Source: Astropecten irregularis
Lineage: Eukaryota; Echinodermata; Asteroidea; Paxillosida; Astropectinidae
Assembly: GCA_963971285.1 (NCBI GenBank)
Contig: OZ020255.1
Location: 16,822,931 to 16,886,930, forward strand
DNA length: 64,000 bases
Direction: 5' to 3'
This document shows positions 10,401 through 22,400 of this stretch, piece by piece. Each line of letters starts with the position of its first letter. Position 1 is the first letter of the stretch. The position numbers were made by a program, and so were the translations under genes. A model generated the notes under the pieces. The model was not told where the DNA came from. It saw nothing but the letters and a program-made list of their open reading frames with translations, and did no database searches.

Positions 10401-13400
10401 GCTGGGTGCTCACCAAGTGATGGCACCCAACCATTTCGCTTCTGATGCTGTGGCAGCGTGACAGTATGTCTTCGAGGCTTGTCAGATGTCTTCTTTTTCA
10501 GGGGAACTTCATCAAGACTGGTCTCTTTCCAGCCCGGTATAGCTAGGGGACGAAAGGCAGACTTGGGAGGAGAGTCTGTGGGTTCTACGGGTGCATCAAC
10601 GTACCCTCTTGGGGGCTTTGGCGGGGGTGCAATATCAATGTTGGACGGGACACTGGAACGCCGTTTAGCTGAGGATATTTCAGGAGGGCTGTTTGGCAAC
10701 GTCTGTGATTTGGCAGGGAAGGGTCCCTCATCTGATTTATCGTTTACCTTTGCTTGCGGGACGTGATGGCCTCCCGGTCTGGTATTTGGGTTGTGTTTCA
10801 GGACTGGTATACTCGATTGCTTAATCTGAGGAGAGGTTGGTGAATTTATCTTACTCGGGCTCCCCTGAGAGCTGGAACTTAAGAGTCGGACGGGTGCTTG
10901 GCGCTGCGGTGTTGTGGCCAATCCGGGGGATGTGGCCGACCCACTCTTGGCTATCATTACGGCTCCCTGTGACAGCATGACACCTCCTTCAGGGGTCACG
11001 ACCCCACGAGGTGAGGTCACTCCCTGAGGAGAGATCGGTCCAGATCGGGGCACAGCTTGACCCCCATTTGACCTCATGGGTGAACTCTGACTGGTCATGA
11101 CTGTTCCGGGAATGGGAACGACAACTTGACGGGGCAAATGGCTAGTGGAGGGCCCTCTGACTTTTTGTGACCGTGGGGCCTCCTGTTGGGGATTAATCAT
11201 GCTAGACTGGACATTCTCTGCGATGGCAAGCAAGGGTTCACTCTTAAAACCTGACTGGGACAGAGCACACGATGATTGGGGAACCTTAACAGGACTGGAC
11301 AGGCACTCTGAATTCACACTAACCGAGCTACTCATGCAACTAAGATCAGGGGTAGAACGTGCAGAACTAGGATCATCCACCTGTTGTTGGGACTTGGGCA
11401 CCATCATGGCTGGCTTGGGCGGGATGGCTGGAGCTTCCTCACTCTCTGATGAGATGGTCACCACCACCTTTGGAGTTTGGGCGAGCGGCGATGCCGAAAC
11501 AGCACCTTCAGGAGTAGTTGGCGAAGAGTGAGTGGCAACAGCCTGTTGGGAGAGGTGGGTCCTCTTTGGTGGCGGTGGTGGTGGCACCTTCTTTTTTCCC
11601 AAGGTGGCCTGCTTGGCTATCTTCTCGGGGGTCAGAATCGGAGTCAGGGCGTCGTGATCTTCACTCATGTACAGCTGCTTGAGAGAAGTACGCCGTCGCT
11701 GGTTGATCCTGTCGATATTCTGGGTCTTCTTGAGGTCTTGACGGCCCCTACCCAGGTTCATCTGGAAGCGGCGAGCCTCCTGGGAGCTGCTGGGTTGACT
11801 TTTGCGCTGCCTAGACTCCTCGACTGCCTGATGGAGAAACATTTACAAACTGGCTTAGAAAGGAAACATCCACAAGGACAACAAGCTTTCAAACTTTTAA
11901 AAGTACAGCACATCGTTGGCCATGGCTCTTTTGGGAGGAGAGAGAGTATTCCAATCATCTAGTTTTTAAAGGTGCATATCATAACACTAACTTTAATAAC
12001 ACCAAAATAGATGTTTACAAAAAATCGGCTAAAAGCAGTTTTGAAATTCAGAAGTGAATTTATAATCAAAGACATTCTTCATTCTAAGAATGATTCCAAT
12101 TCTGACCTGTATGTTCCTGAGCCTCTGTTTGTGGTCAGCGGAGATTTTCTGAATGTTATCCATATGGACCTCCCGTTTCACTGGCTGAGATGTCTGCTCG
12201 AAGACTGGCACGGCGGGAGTGCGATGCTCCTGGACAGATGCCAACCTGATAATTGGCCAAACAAATTTTAAAAAAAGGCGATTGATGATTGGAATAAATA
12301 TCAAATTACTCTATTAACAGCATTCTGTAGCATATAAATGCATGCTGGTGGAAGAAATTGCAAAAAAGGAAGGCCTACTGATACTGGCAAATAGCTAGAC
12401 AAAAGTGAAAATCAACTTGAGAGTAAAGATACAACAAAGTTGTCGGATCAAAATTTAGATCCCCAAGACAAAACAAAAATAGACCGAGGGGACAACATTT
12501 TTTTTAACAATCAACCGAAAATGCACCAGAACTGATAAAAAGCTAGAGGAAAATGGAGAAACCCTGAACAAGCAGATTCAATTCAATTCAATTTGTTCAT
12601 TCGCCATATCGATGTTCAGAACAATAAAAAATCCACCTCACCTCTTCAAGGTGCAGAGAGTTCCAGTGACTTTCTTGCAGCGCTTCATGTAATCATCCAA
12701 TCTTCCGGGCTCGTCTTTTATAAAGCTGCAACAAAAGCAGAACACCACAATATTTTTGCCGCTTTGATTTCAAATCCACTCAGAGTTCATGGTTTGTTGA
12801 TTTTTTTACTTTGACTGCGCCTAAACCAACAGAATCATCAAATAACCACAAGGGAAACTGATTGAATTTTAAATCATTGAAAAATCGACAAAGAAGAATT
12901 GACTGGAGCGGGATTCGAACCAGTGACCACCGGAATGCTGTACTGGAACTCTTACCAACTGAGCTACCCAGCGCTATGTTGGTGGTGTCCATAATAGTCA
13001 ATAATCCTTGTCATAAACCAACAGAAATTACATGACGTTTCATCATCTTGATGTAGTACTTACTTTTCCTCCGTGACGACAATTTCCATCTCTCCTTGCA
13101 TGACGGTTTTCATCTTGTCCACCAACATCGGGAAGGCAACTACAAAATAAAGAACAGACATCATGGTGATGATCCAGAGATTAGAGTATTCAGACAGAGT
13201 TACAAAGATTATTTTCATTGAATTATTTTTTTTTATTGAATACAGATAATTTTGAAGGGTCATTAAAACATCCACTTAAAGGTGAGGAGGAACAACTCAG
13301 GAAATAGTATTTAGGGAAGTGTCAAGATTTTGCAGAATTATCGGAACTTGGTTTTCGGACAACGCACCTTTCTGTTCAGCGATATGCTTACTACTGTTGC

Positions 13401-16400
13401 CAATGGCCTGTGCCAGAGCGTCCACTTCACCCAAGTTGACGTGACATTGGCGAGAGACCACGTCGTCGCGCATCTCTTCAACGGCCGACTCCAGGTCTCT
13501 GCAAACGAATACAATAGTGGTACAATGGTAATCCCCAGGATAATCCCCCTTGTTAATCTAATCCGATCTCCACTGCCTATGCCCAAGCCACCAATCAGAA
13601 GCATGCTGTCTTCAGATTGGACGGGAAATACACTAGTCAAGGACCAAGCATGAGGACTTGCCGAAACATCGCTACCTTGCAGCCAACATCGTGAGCCATC
13701 GAACATCCAAGGACTTTAAGGTAAGGAGACTAACAAGTACCTGATCTGCTTGTCCAGTTTGTCTCTGTTCATCTGGTATTTGATGTAGTCTTGATGGGTT
13801 CTGGTGCGCAGCGACCTGATTGGGTGCTCGTTGCCGGCAGGCGTCGCCCGCAGAGCCAACTGCACCTTGCGGTTGGTGGCACGGAAGGCTACGTTCATGT
13901 CCTGGACCTGTTTGATGAAGAGTGGACAATGTGAGTTTCTCGTGCTCACAGAATAACCTTCACCTACATTGGAATTTGAATCATGAACGACCTCTTGTGG
14001 GGATGAACACTCGAGTATTACCATGTTAAGCTGCAGTTTGCGAATCTGCTTCAGCTGGTCTCTCAGGTCTTTGACAGTGTGCTTCAGGTTCAGGGTTGTT
14101 TCTCGCAGCTCTCGGCAGCTGATGGCAGCCATCGGCTGGGGAGTGACTGACTGACTGTCAGATCCAGCTGAGGAGAGAGAAGGGTGGGTAGTCAATAGGT
14201 GAAACCATGACTGGTTGAGACTAGTCCTGGCTGGTTTAGGAGTCACTTAGAGTCTGGTCTGGTTGAAAATGGCCTTTGCTGGTTTAGACCTCTTTGCAAG
14301 GCTTGTTGTGACTGCTCTGGACTGGATGAAACTGGTCCCAGCTAGTTTAGACTGGACTGGTTGAGACTAATTTGGATGGGTGGAGCTTACTTGGGCTGGT
14401 TCAAACAGGCCTTTCTTTGTTTGGACTGGTGTGGGAGATTTTTAAAATATCGGTCCGGTCTAGGTTGATTTAGACTCCTCTTGGCTAGTGAAGACTGGTT
14501 TAATAATAGGTTTAGGTTTCAGCAGCTTGTGCTCAACTCACTGTTGAAACTGTTGAAACTGTCAACACTTGTGAAGGTTTTCTGATTCTGTGTCGCCCTG
14601 ATGACTTCTTCATTCAGCCCAGTCAGTTCACTCTTGCTTCGATTTGGTGTCTGCCAAATTGATGAAAGGACATAAAGAGAAGATAGCATTAACAGAGGGA
14701 TAGTCCACACCTCACAATGATGCACGGCTGATTCTTTTAAGGATCACAGTGTAAGCATACTAACAAGCTGTAGGTTTGCTTCCAATGCCGTCCTTATTTT
14801 TTTTTTACCTGTACTGGGGTAGCAACACGTTCAGAGCTGGGTCTCTGCTGTGGTCGGCGCTGTGGAGACCTCTGCTGTGGTGGTACTGCGCCTGGAGGGT
14901 GCTGCTCACCTGGCTTCAGGGCCGAGCGGACCATACCGGCCAGACTAGCAATCTGCTGCTCCATGACTGATATCCTATCGCTAAAATAAAAGAGAATTTT
15001 AACGTCATGAAACCGAGGTTCTTAATCAGGATTTGTTCAGACACTGGTATTACAGGAACTGTCAAGAAAAGGATTTGAAAAAAAAAAGACAAGACAAGTA
15101 TTTTTTTAACCAAATGAGAGCTTTTAAAGAAAAAAAGGAAACTTAGATGGCACAGAGAATTTAAAGAATTCTTACGATGCGTCTGGGTCAGATGAAGCCA
15201 CCGATGAACCCGGACCCTGCCTGACCACTCTTGGGTCCATGTCCCTGATGTTAGCCTGTGGGGGATGGGGATGCTTCATGGGTGGAGGCCCGTGTCCCCT
15301 GGGCTCAATACGTTGTGGTGGCGTGCTCCGGGGTCTGTCCATGGATCTGTCACGAGGTCTCTCCATGGTTCTGTCGTGGGGTCTATTAGGGCCAGGTTGC
15401 TGCATGTGGTTAGGAGGCGGTTGTCGCATTCCTGGGCTGAAATGAAAAGGTAGACAAAAATGCATGACATCAGTAAACAATCAAGAGTAGCAAACCAAAA
15501 ACATGATTTTGGAGTAATATCATTAAACCTTGAAGGAGAGTTGTTCTGCTAACCTTTTTTGTTAAAAATTAAACATTTTGATTGAAGCCTTACCCAGCGT
15601 TACGGGTTGGTGAGCGAGTCTGCATATCTGGCGGCGGCTGTTGTCGTGGGTATGGAGGGCCTTCATTTCTCATTTCACCACGTGGCGCTTTCACGGGACT
15701 GCCAGGTCCTTGAGGAGGGGGTTGCCTCCTGGGACTCTCCACGGACCTGTCCCTATAACCTGCTTCTCTGCCCTGCTGCGGCGGTGGGCCACCACCGCTC
15801 CTGGGACCGTTGGGTCCTTCCCGCATGTCGGGCGGACGTTGAGGGGGTCCTCTTGGGGGACCCATGCCTCGTTCCAGGGAGCGTGCTCCCTGTTGGGGGG
15901 TGCTGGCCCGAGGAGGTTGGAAATCCTGGCGATGCTGGGGGTGGTTGGGGTCTCTTTGGTGCTCCTTGGGAGGGTGTCTGGATGGATCATGTCCTGGACC
16001 AGATGCTAAGGACAGAACAAAAATCCAGTGATAAATTCATCATATCCTGTAATCACTTCATAATTGAGTGTTGACGGTTTCTTCAACACTTTTACAGATA
16101 CTGCAAAAGACTGTTATTCATTATTCCAACCAATAAACATACAGTAAAAAAAGGATTTATGAGGATAATATTCTTACCCATTGTAGTAGTTTGTACAGTC
16201 GATTGCATCCTTTGCTCCACTGGACGACCGGCGTTCTCAGGGTGTGGTCTGTACACCTGCCCCTTATCCGTTGGCCTGGGCATGGTCATACTCCTCGGAG
16301 CATTTGTCGGAGTCCTTCTCCCGTCTTGTTGCCTGGGTAATGTTGTGCTGCTCATGCGCTGCTTGTGGCTTCTTGAGAAGGGGCCTTGACGGACGGGAGC

Positions 16401-19400
16401 TGTGGATCGCTCCGGGACGCCTCGCTGGAAGGGCTCGTTGCCTGGCGGCGGGGAGCGGTGAGGTATACCGCTGCCTCCCCGTCCCTGCAATGAGAGTATT
16501 CATTTGGTTGTTAGAATCTTTTGCTTTGTGAAGCTAATGACAATGTACCTATTGTAGACAGGGTTTGAATAACTTGAAGGTCCAGCTGCAGGATACATCT
16601 GTTTAAGGACCACTGGACAACACACGGAGCCAATAACAAAATGTTCTCAAGAAATTGATCTTGTAATGGATCGAACCTGCCTGAACAACTATCATCCAAA
16701 TTTTATTTCATACAACCAGCAATAATCTGGTATTTTCTTGTTTCCCATCAACATATGATGCGGATCAAACCAGTCTGGACCGGTTCCATCCAGTTTCAGC
16801 AACACCAGTACCAACCTGTTGCGGATGCATTCGCCTGCTGCTCATTTCCATAGGAGTGGTGCTATTGGGCCTCCTCATGTTTGGATCAAACCGGTCCGGG
16901 CCGGGACCTGCCGGCTTGGATCCCACCGTGTTGTAGTTTCTCTCTCTGAAATCTGGAAGTTCTATGTCGGCAAGTTCCGAGTCGGAGCAGACGTTCAGAT
17001 CGATGGGCGTGGAGGTGGAGTTGTGAATAATGGTGCTGGATTCCTCCACGTAACCAGGCTCGTAGATCTTCAGGATGACTCGGTCCTTAACCTCACTGAG
17101 ATTGGTTAAAAATCAGTACGTACATTTTATAGCGACAGGTTTAATGGGAGAATGATAGCCCACTTTTGATAACTACAAATCCCTATGAGGCTCTATTTCA
17201 CAAATTCACTTACTCCAGATTCTCCAGCTCGTAGAAAATCTCTGTGACGGGGTCCCTGATGTAGATCTTCCTCTGCGGAGAGTCTAGCATCGCCATGGTG
17301 AGTGCCCGTGGAAATGCCCGGACAAAGAGGGCCTTGACCGTATCGATACCTGTCACCTCGTTGGGCATCAAGGCTCGTTTGGTTTCACTCATGTAGTTGA
17401 GGTACACCAAGCCTGGAATTGGACGGAGGAAAAATCAATTGCATTTTTGGGTTCGTGTTGAGGAAACCGACCATGCACGTTCATGCCAGGCATGCAACTC
17501 AGATTAAAAAAAAACCAAGGAAATTCCAATCTTTACCATTCTTTGTAAAATGTTTTTCTATTTTCAATGGAATAAGATTGAAATGAAAAAAGAGGAAATC
17601 AGTTGATCCAAGGAAGAGTTGCATGCCTGGACATGCTTAACGGCAGGATGAACAAGGGTCAACACACTTTATTATAAATTATTTTTTTGGGTTCAAACAT
17701 GCCATCTGATGATTTTTAATGACTCTTTTCAGTTGTATAACAAGACATTTGAAGTGAATCACCTCGTTCCATTGGGGAGGGGGCGCGCTGAGCCCTTTCT
17801 GTGGGAAACCAGCAAACATCACAAATTTATAAATATCAATTCATTGACAAGTGGATTAAGAAAAATTGACTAGAGCAGGATTCGAACCAGCGACCTCCAG
17901 AGCTCCTATTGAGCTATCCAGCCCTATGTTGGTAGCGTCTTTAATAGTCAACTATCTTTGTTTGTTTGGCAGTCAGAAGCCATGAAACCCCTCACAAACT
18001 GCTATTTCCCAAGGATCATTTTAGATACGCACAGCATTGACTATAAGGGACACCACCAACATAGGGCTGGATAGCTCAGTTGGTAAGAGCACCAGGAGGT
18101 CGCCGGTTCGAATCTCGCTCAAGTCAATTTTCTTTGTTCACTTTTCAATGACTTTAAATTAATCCAGTCAGTTTCCCTTGTGGTTATTTGATGATTGAAT
18201 TGAAATACTGTTTTTGTTGTATAATTTTTATAATTTTTCTTCCGCTAGAGAATAAATCAAAACGGAAAATGGCGTACCCAATGGTTTCTCTTTGGATTTG
18301 TTGGCCTCCATCCTGGATATTGGAAGGCTGGCCCGGACTCTGCCTCCTCGCTGGAACCCCGTCGCCTGGGTGTCCATCTCAGACATCGTTCCGTCATCGT
18401 CATAGAAACCATTGGAAAAAGACAGGTGATCCTGTTGGGGAGACAAGAGAGTGACAAGTTGAGGCTGGGGGAAAGGGGGAATCAGAGGAAATGCCTCAAG
18501 AGACTGAGATCTGGCCGATACAAGGTGTCTCTCAAGAAGTGGGGCTTCCAAGACACTGATGATGTGACCTGTATAATATACATTATTATGTGTGTCACTA
18601 AGCCACAAACTATGGAGCACCTCTTGAAGTGTCCTTTATTGGAGCACATGCAAAGCTCAGGACCTTGCACAGCACAATGATGTTGCAAGGAGCTGTGTCC
18701 AGCTTTGGCTAAAACACAACATCTGATGTGTGTGGACAGGATAAGAAGAAGAAGAAGAAGAAGAGGAAATGTACAATCAGAGTACAGTGGAACGCCACTA
18801 TAACGAACACGACGGGATGCACAGACATTGTTCATTATAGTGAACAATGTTCAGCAGGCCCATACATTGTACATAAAAATTGGGAGCTAAGGATGATGCC
18901 CGGTATCTAGCCAAATGTTCGGTATGGCAGTGTGCACACTGCTGTCAGTGTTGGTTAGGAGTCATGGGCAAAAAGACCAGACACAGCTTGAGTAAGTAAT
19001 TAGGAAGAGCGGAAACGGTGAACATGTGGTCGAAAGGAGGGAGACTGGGGGAGGGGGGACAGCCTTTTGTTTCTCTTGCTGTCACACACGGAAACAGAGA
19101 TTTTTGGTATTGCATCTCATCGGTTACTGGATTAGGCATGTGCTTGTTCCCGCATTTCAGAATTCTGGGGTATCTGTATAATAGACTGTGTCATATCATG
19201 GAGGTATAAAAAGGCCTCCATGGTCATATACACATGTGATACGTGCACATCATGTGTCATTTCTTAGAGATCCGTTGGTCCATGTCTATGTGATAGAAGG
19301 GTAAGACGCAATGGGACATTCTGATACATTAAAAATTAAACAAAGTCATGTTTTATTTCTTTGTACCAAAAATCACAGCTGTGTGGAGATTGTGCTTGCC

Positions 19401-22400
19401 AAAAATGTTGACAACTTCCTCCATTATTTTAATAAGGAAATGACGCATCATCTTAAAGACACCAATCATCACAGCCTTGAAATGTTAAGTAACTTGAATG
19501 TTAAGAAACATCCAGCTAAACATTCATTCGTCACTAACATTCATGACTACACTATGAAACAGGAGTGAACCCTACATGAAAGTATAGAAGAATGACATGA
19601 GAAACTGGTGCAGTCTGTAATAGGACCACACAGTAGTAGTGATAGGCCTATATATTGTAATAAGAAGTGAATAGGATACAGATAATACAATGTAGTGAAA
19701 TGTAATACAATGTAATACAATAATGTAATACACTGCTATACATAAAGATAGCTTGCCAATCAAGGAGTGATAATAAGAATCCAGCCATCAATAAACTCAC
19801 TGATACAGGGCTTGAATTTCATGAAAAAAGCACTGCACAAAAGGTCTAGTAACTGAAGCATTTTACTAGACCTGAACTTTTTTCACTAGACCTGTGTCAT
19901 TCATGTACATAGGAAAACCGTAATTGTATGCAATATTGTGTCGAAAATCATCAATTTAGGCAACATTTTAATTGTGCAAGGAAAACAAAATCAGTAGACA
20001 GCCAGACTAGTGCAGTACACACTTTACTAGACCGACACTGAAATCACTAGACTCGGTCCATGGTCTAGTGGATATTTCAAGCCCCGTGATATTACATTTT
20101 GCTGTGATAAAAAAATTCAGCAAAGCATCTTAGCCACATCCATCCTGATTTCACATTGTACACAGAATAGTTTCATCGCATCTTCTGTTATAATAAGATC
20201 TTTTCTTTGAGTGCCCATAGAGAATCCTTAAAACTAGACAACTGGGCCCAGCCAAAGAGCCCACTCTTTATTACAGTGTGTTGATTGAATGAAGCTGGGC
20301 CCTCTTGTTTGGCGATATTAGACAGCAGCAAATGAATGATTTACAGTCAGAATGATCCTGATGACATGATTTGGGATTGTGTGGTTTCTGTGCTGATACT
20401 GAGGACTCTTTGTGTGGCAGCCACAAATAGCCTCTAGAGTGTCCGACACACATTAGCAGGAGGAGGAGCTTATTGCAACTCCTAGAAGGATGGGGCTTAT
20501 AGCAACTCAGAAGGAGACTTGGTGTCATATTTATGAGGGCTTTAAGAAGACCTCTTGCCACAGCCCTATACTGATTTGCTATCTTGTCTTAGATGATTGA
20601 AACTGCCTGTCATTGCATGTTACGAGGGATCTTCAGAATCAGAGAGATTTAGTTCAAGCTTTTTGTGTAAAGGGGGATGGTTAAGTTGATATTTGATGAG
20701 TGAAATGAAAAACAGTTGCAAAGTTGTTTTTTTTTTGTCCTACAGTCACATGGGAAATTCCTGTCCCTTTAAAATGTGAGCCTTCGATAAAGATCCTGCT
20801 AGGATCAAAACATGCCAGGGCCTCCTAACTCCAAGCCTTTCAAATGGGATTAGAATTACATGAAGACACATATTCAAGCTTTGTTTGTTATGTCTCAAAG
20901 GATGCCCATAAATTGTGCATGACCTAGTTTGTTCGACAAAATTCATTCAGCCAAAGCAGGGGTGTGCTCTTTTTTTGATAGGAGCAATGATGTATTTATG
21001 AGGCCAGTGGCATAACATTTGCTAGAGTCAGATGGAAGAAGGAAATGGAACAGACTCTTGAGAAGTGTCAGTGCCAAAAGGTGGATCATTATATCTGTGG
21101 AATGTAGGAACAACATCATATAGGGTCAGACTAAAAGGAACAAACTTATGGGTGTACATGTATGAACCTATGTATGAACACACCCCCTTGGAGCACCTTT
21201 GAACCCCCTTGAGATTCATAAATGTCTCAAAGAGTACATGGGTATGTACTGGTCATACCAAGGGGGTGCATTTGTGGTAATAGGTACATAGGGGTACATC
21301 CCAGAGGTCTATGAACTGAATGCACCAATAACAAATACAGGGAAATTTTTTTTACAATGACACTCTTGAATCCATCTCTGACACATGGGTCGTAAATCTG
21401 CGAAGAGGGCCATATAAATGCCTCCTACAGCTTGTAACCAGAAATCATTTTCTACAACAGTTCCTGTGCACCTGTCAAACTAAAACTCACCTTATCAGGA
21501 GACTTGGCCATTTCAATGGAGTCTGAATGGTCTGGATATTTCTGCTTCAGATAGTCCAAAAACAACTCTCGTTTGTGCTCATTGACGGTCGCTCTCTGTG
21601 TATAAAGATAAATCCAGTGGAGAAGAAGGTTTCAATAAATAGAATCGTGAAACACTCTCTGAGCATATTAAAATATACTCCATGCGTTGCTGCCTTGTAC
21701 CGCCTCAGTGCGGCAACTTTAAGCCAAATGGCGGGGCAGTATTTACTCAAGGAATATGGAACGCTTGAGTGAAGAACGCATTCTTGAGCATTACCAGACA
21801 CATCATCAACACATGCCTTCACAGCATCACTATACAGGTTTACATGACCCTTGCTCTTCTTATTTCACAGGTCTGTCTGGGGGGAGGAAAACACCAACAA
21901 AACAAAAACATTTACATTTCACCGGCAGAACCTTTTAGACAAACAATCTCTTGTTCAGTTGTATAGGGAAGGCCTTGCTTCAGAACATTACTAAGGATTT
22001 TGAGATTAAAAGGAAGAAAAAAACACTTGAAAAAGTCCTACTTGGTGGTTCAGTGGAAGTCTTTGATAATAAATATTATGTTGACATTGAATGATGTTAT
22101 GTACTTGGACAGTTGTAAATTTGCCCAAGGCGACGGTCCTGAAGACTCAAATATTGATCAACCGTGCTACTTCTAGGTACAACAGCATAACTAAAGCCAG
22201 GATTGAAAAGTCACAAACTGTCCTCAGCACGTTCGATCTTCAAGGCAGTACTTTGTTTTGTCATCTTAACCCATATAACTTAAGAGGTGCTGAATTGTCT
22301 CATAATGTATTTGAATAGATCAAAACAGTACCTTAAGTCATAATACCAATGGAAAGTTCCATTCAATTAAATTACCAGCTTACTTTGTTAAAAGTAACTA

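Larger units (their letters stand above)
17413..18277 (-). other. Intron 3 (865 bp)
   Basis: Most of it is repeat: a MITE (17487-17629) and two SINEs in opposite orientation (17858-17955 and 18036-18197). No coding pattern was seen. Confidence 0.75.
18432..21490 (-). other. Intron 2 (3.1 kb)
   Basis: It contains an AAG microsatellite (18741-18763), a pogo-like MITE (18785-18935), a TGTAATACAA minisatellite (19701-19731), a hAT-like MITE (19806-20086), a foldback fragment (20783-20838) and a foldback element (21148-21304). No coding exon was recognised; the open frames seen are short. Confidence 0.7.

Noticed and set aside
9784..11962. Several plus-strand open frames of 60-161 codons
   Set aside because: They are antisense to the long, GC-rich exon 17, whose minus-strand frame is the one that splices in phase and carries family motifs.
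12901..12990. tRNA gene call
   Set aside because: A and B boxes are present, but the acceptor stem does not pair and the same sequence recurs with a shared tail, so it is a SINE.
15239..16531. Plus-strand and off-frame minus-strand open frames over exons 6-8
   Set aside because: They are by-products of the GC-rich, proline-coding exons. Only one frame joins exons 5 to 9.
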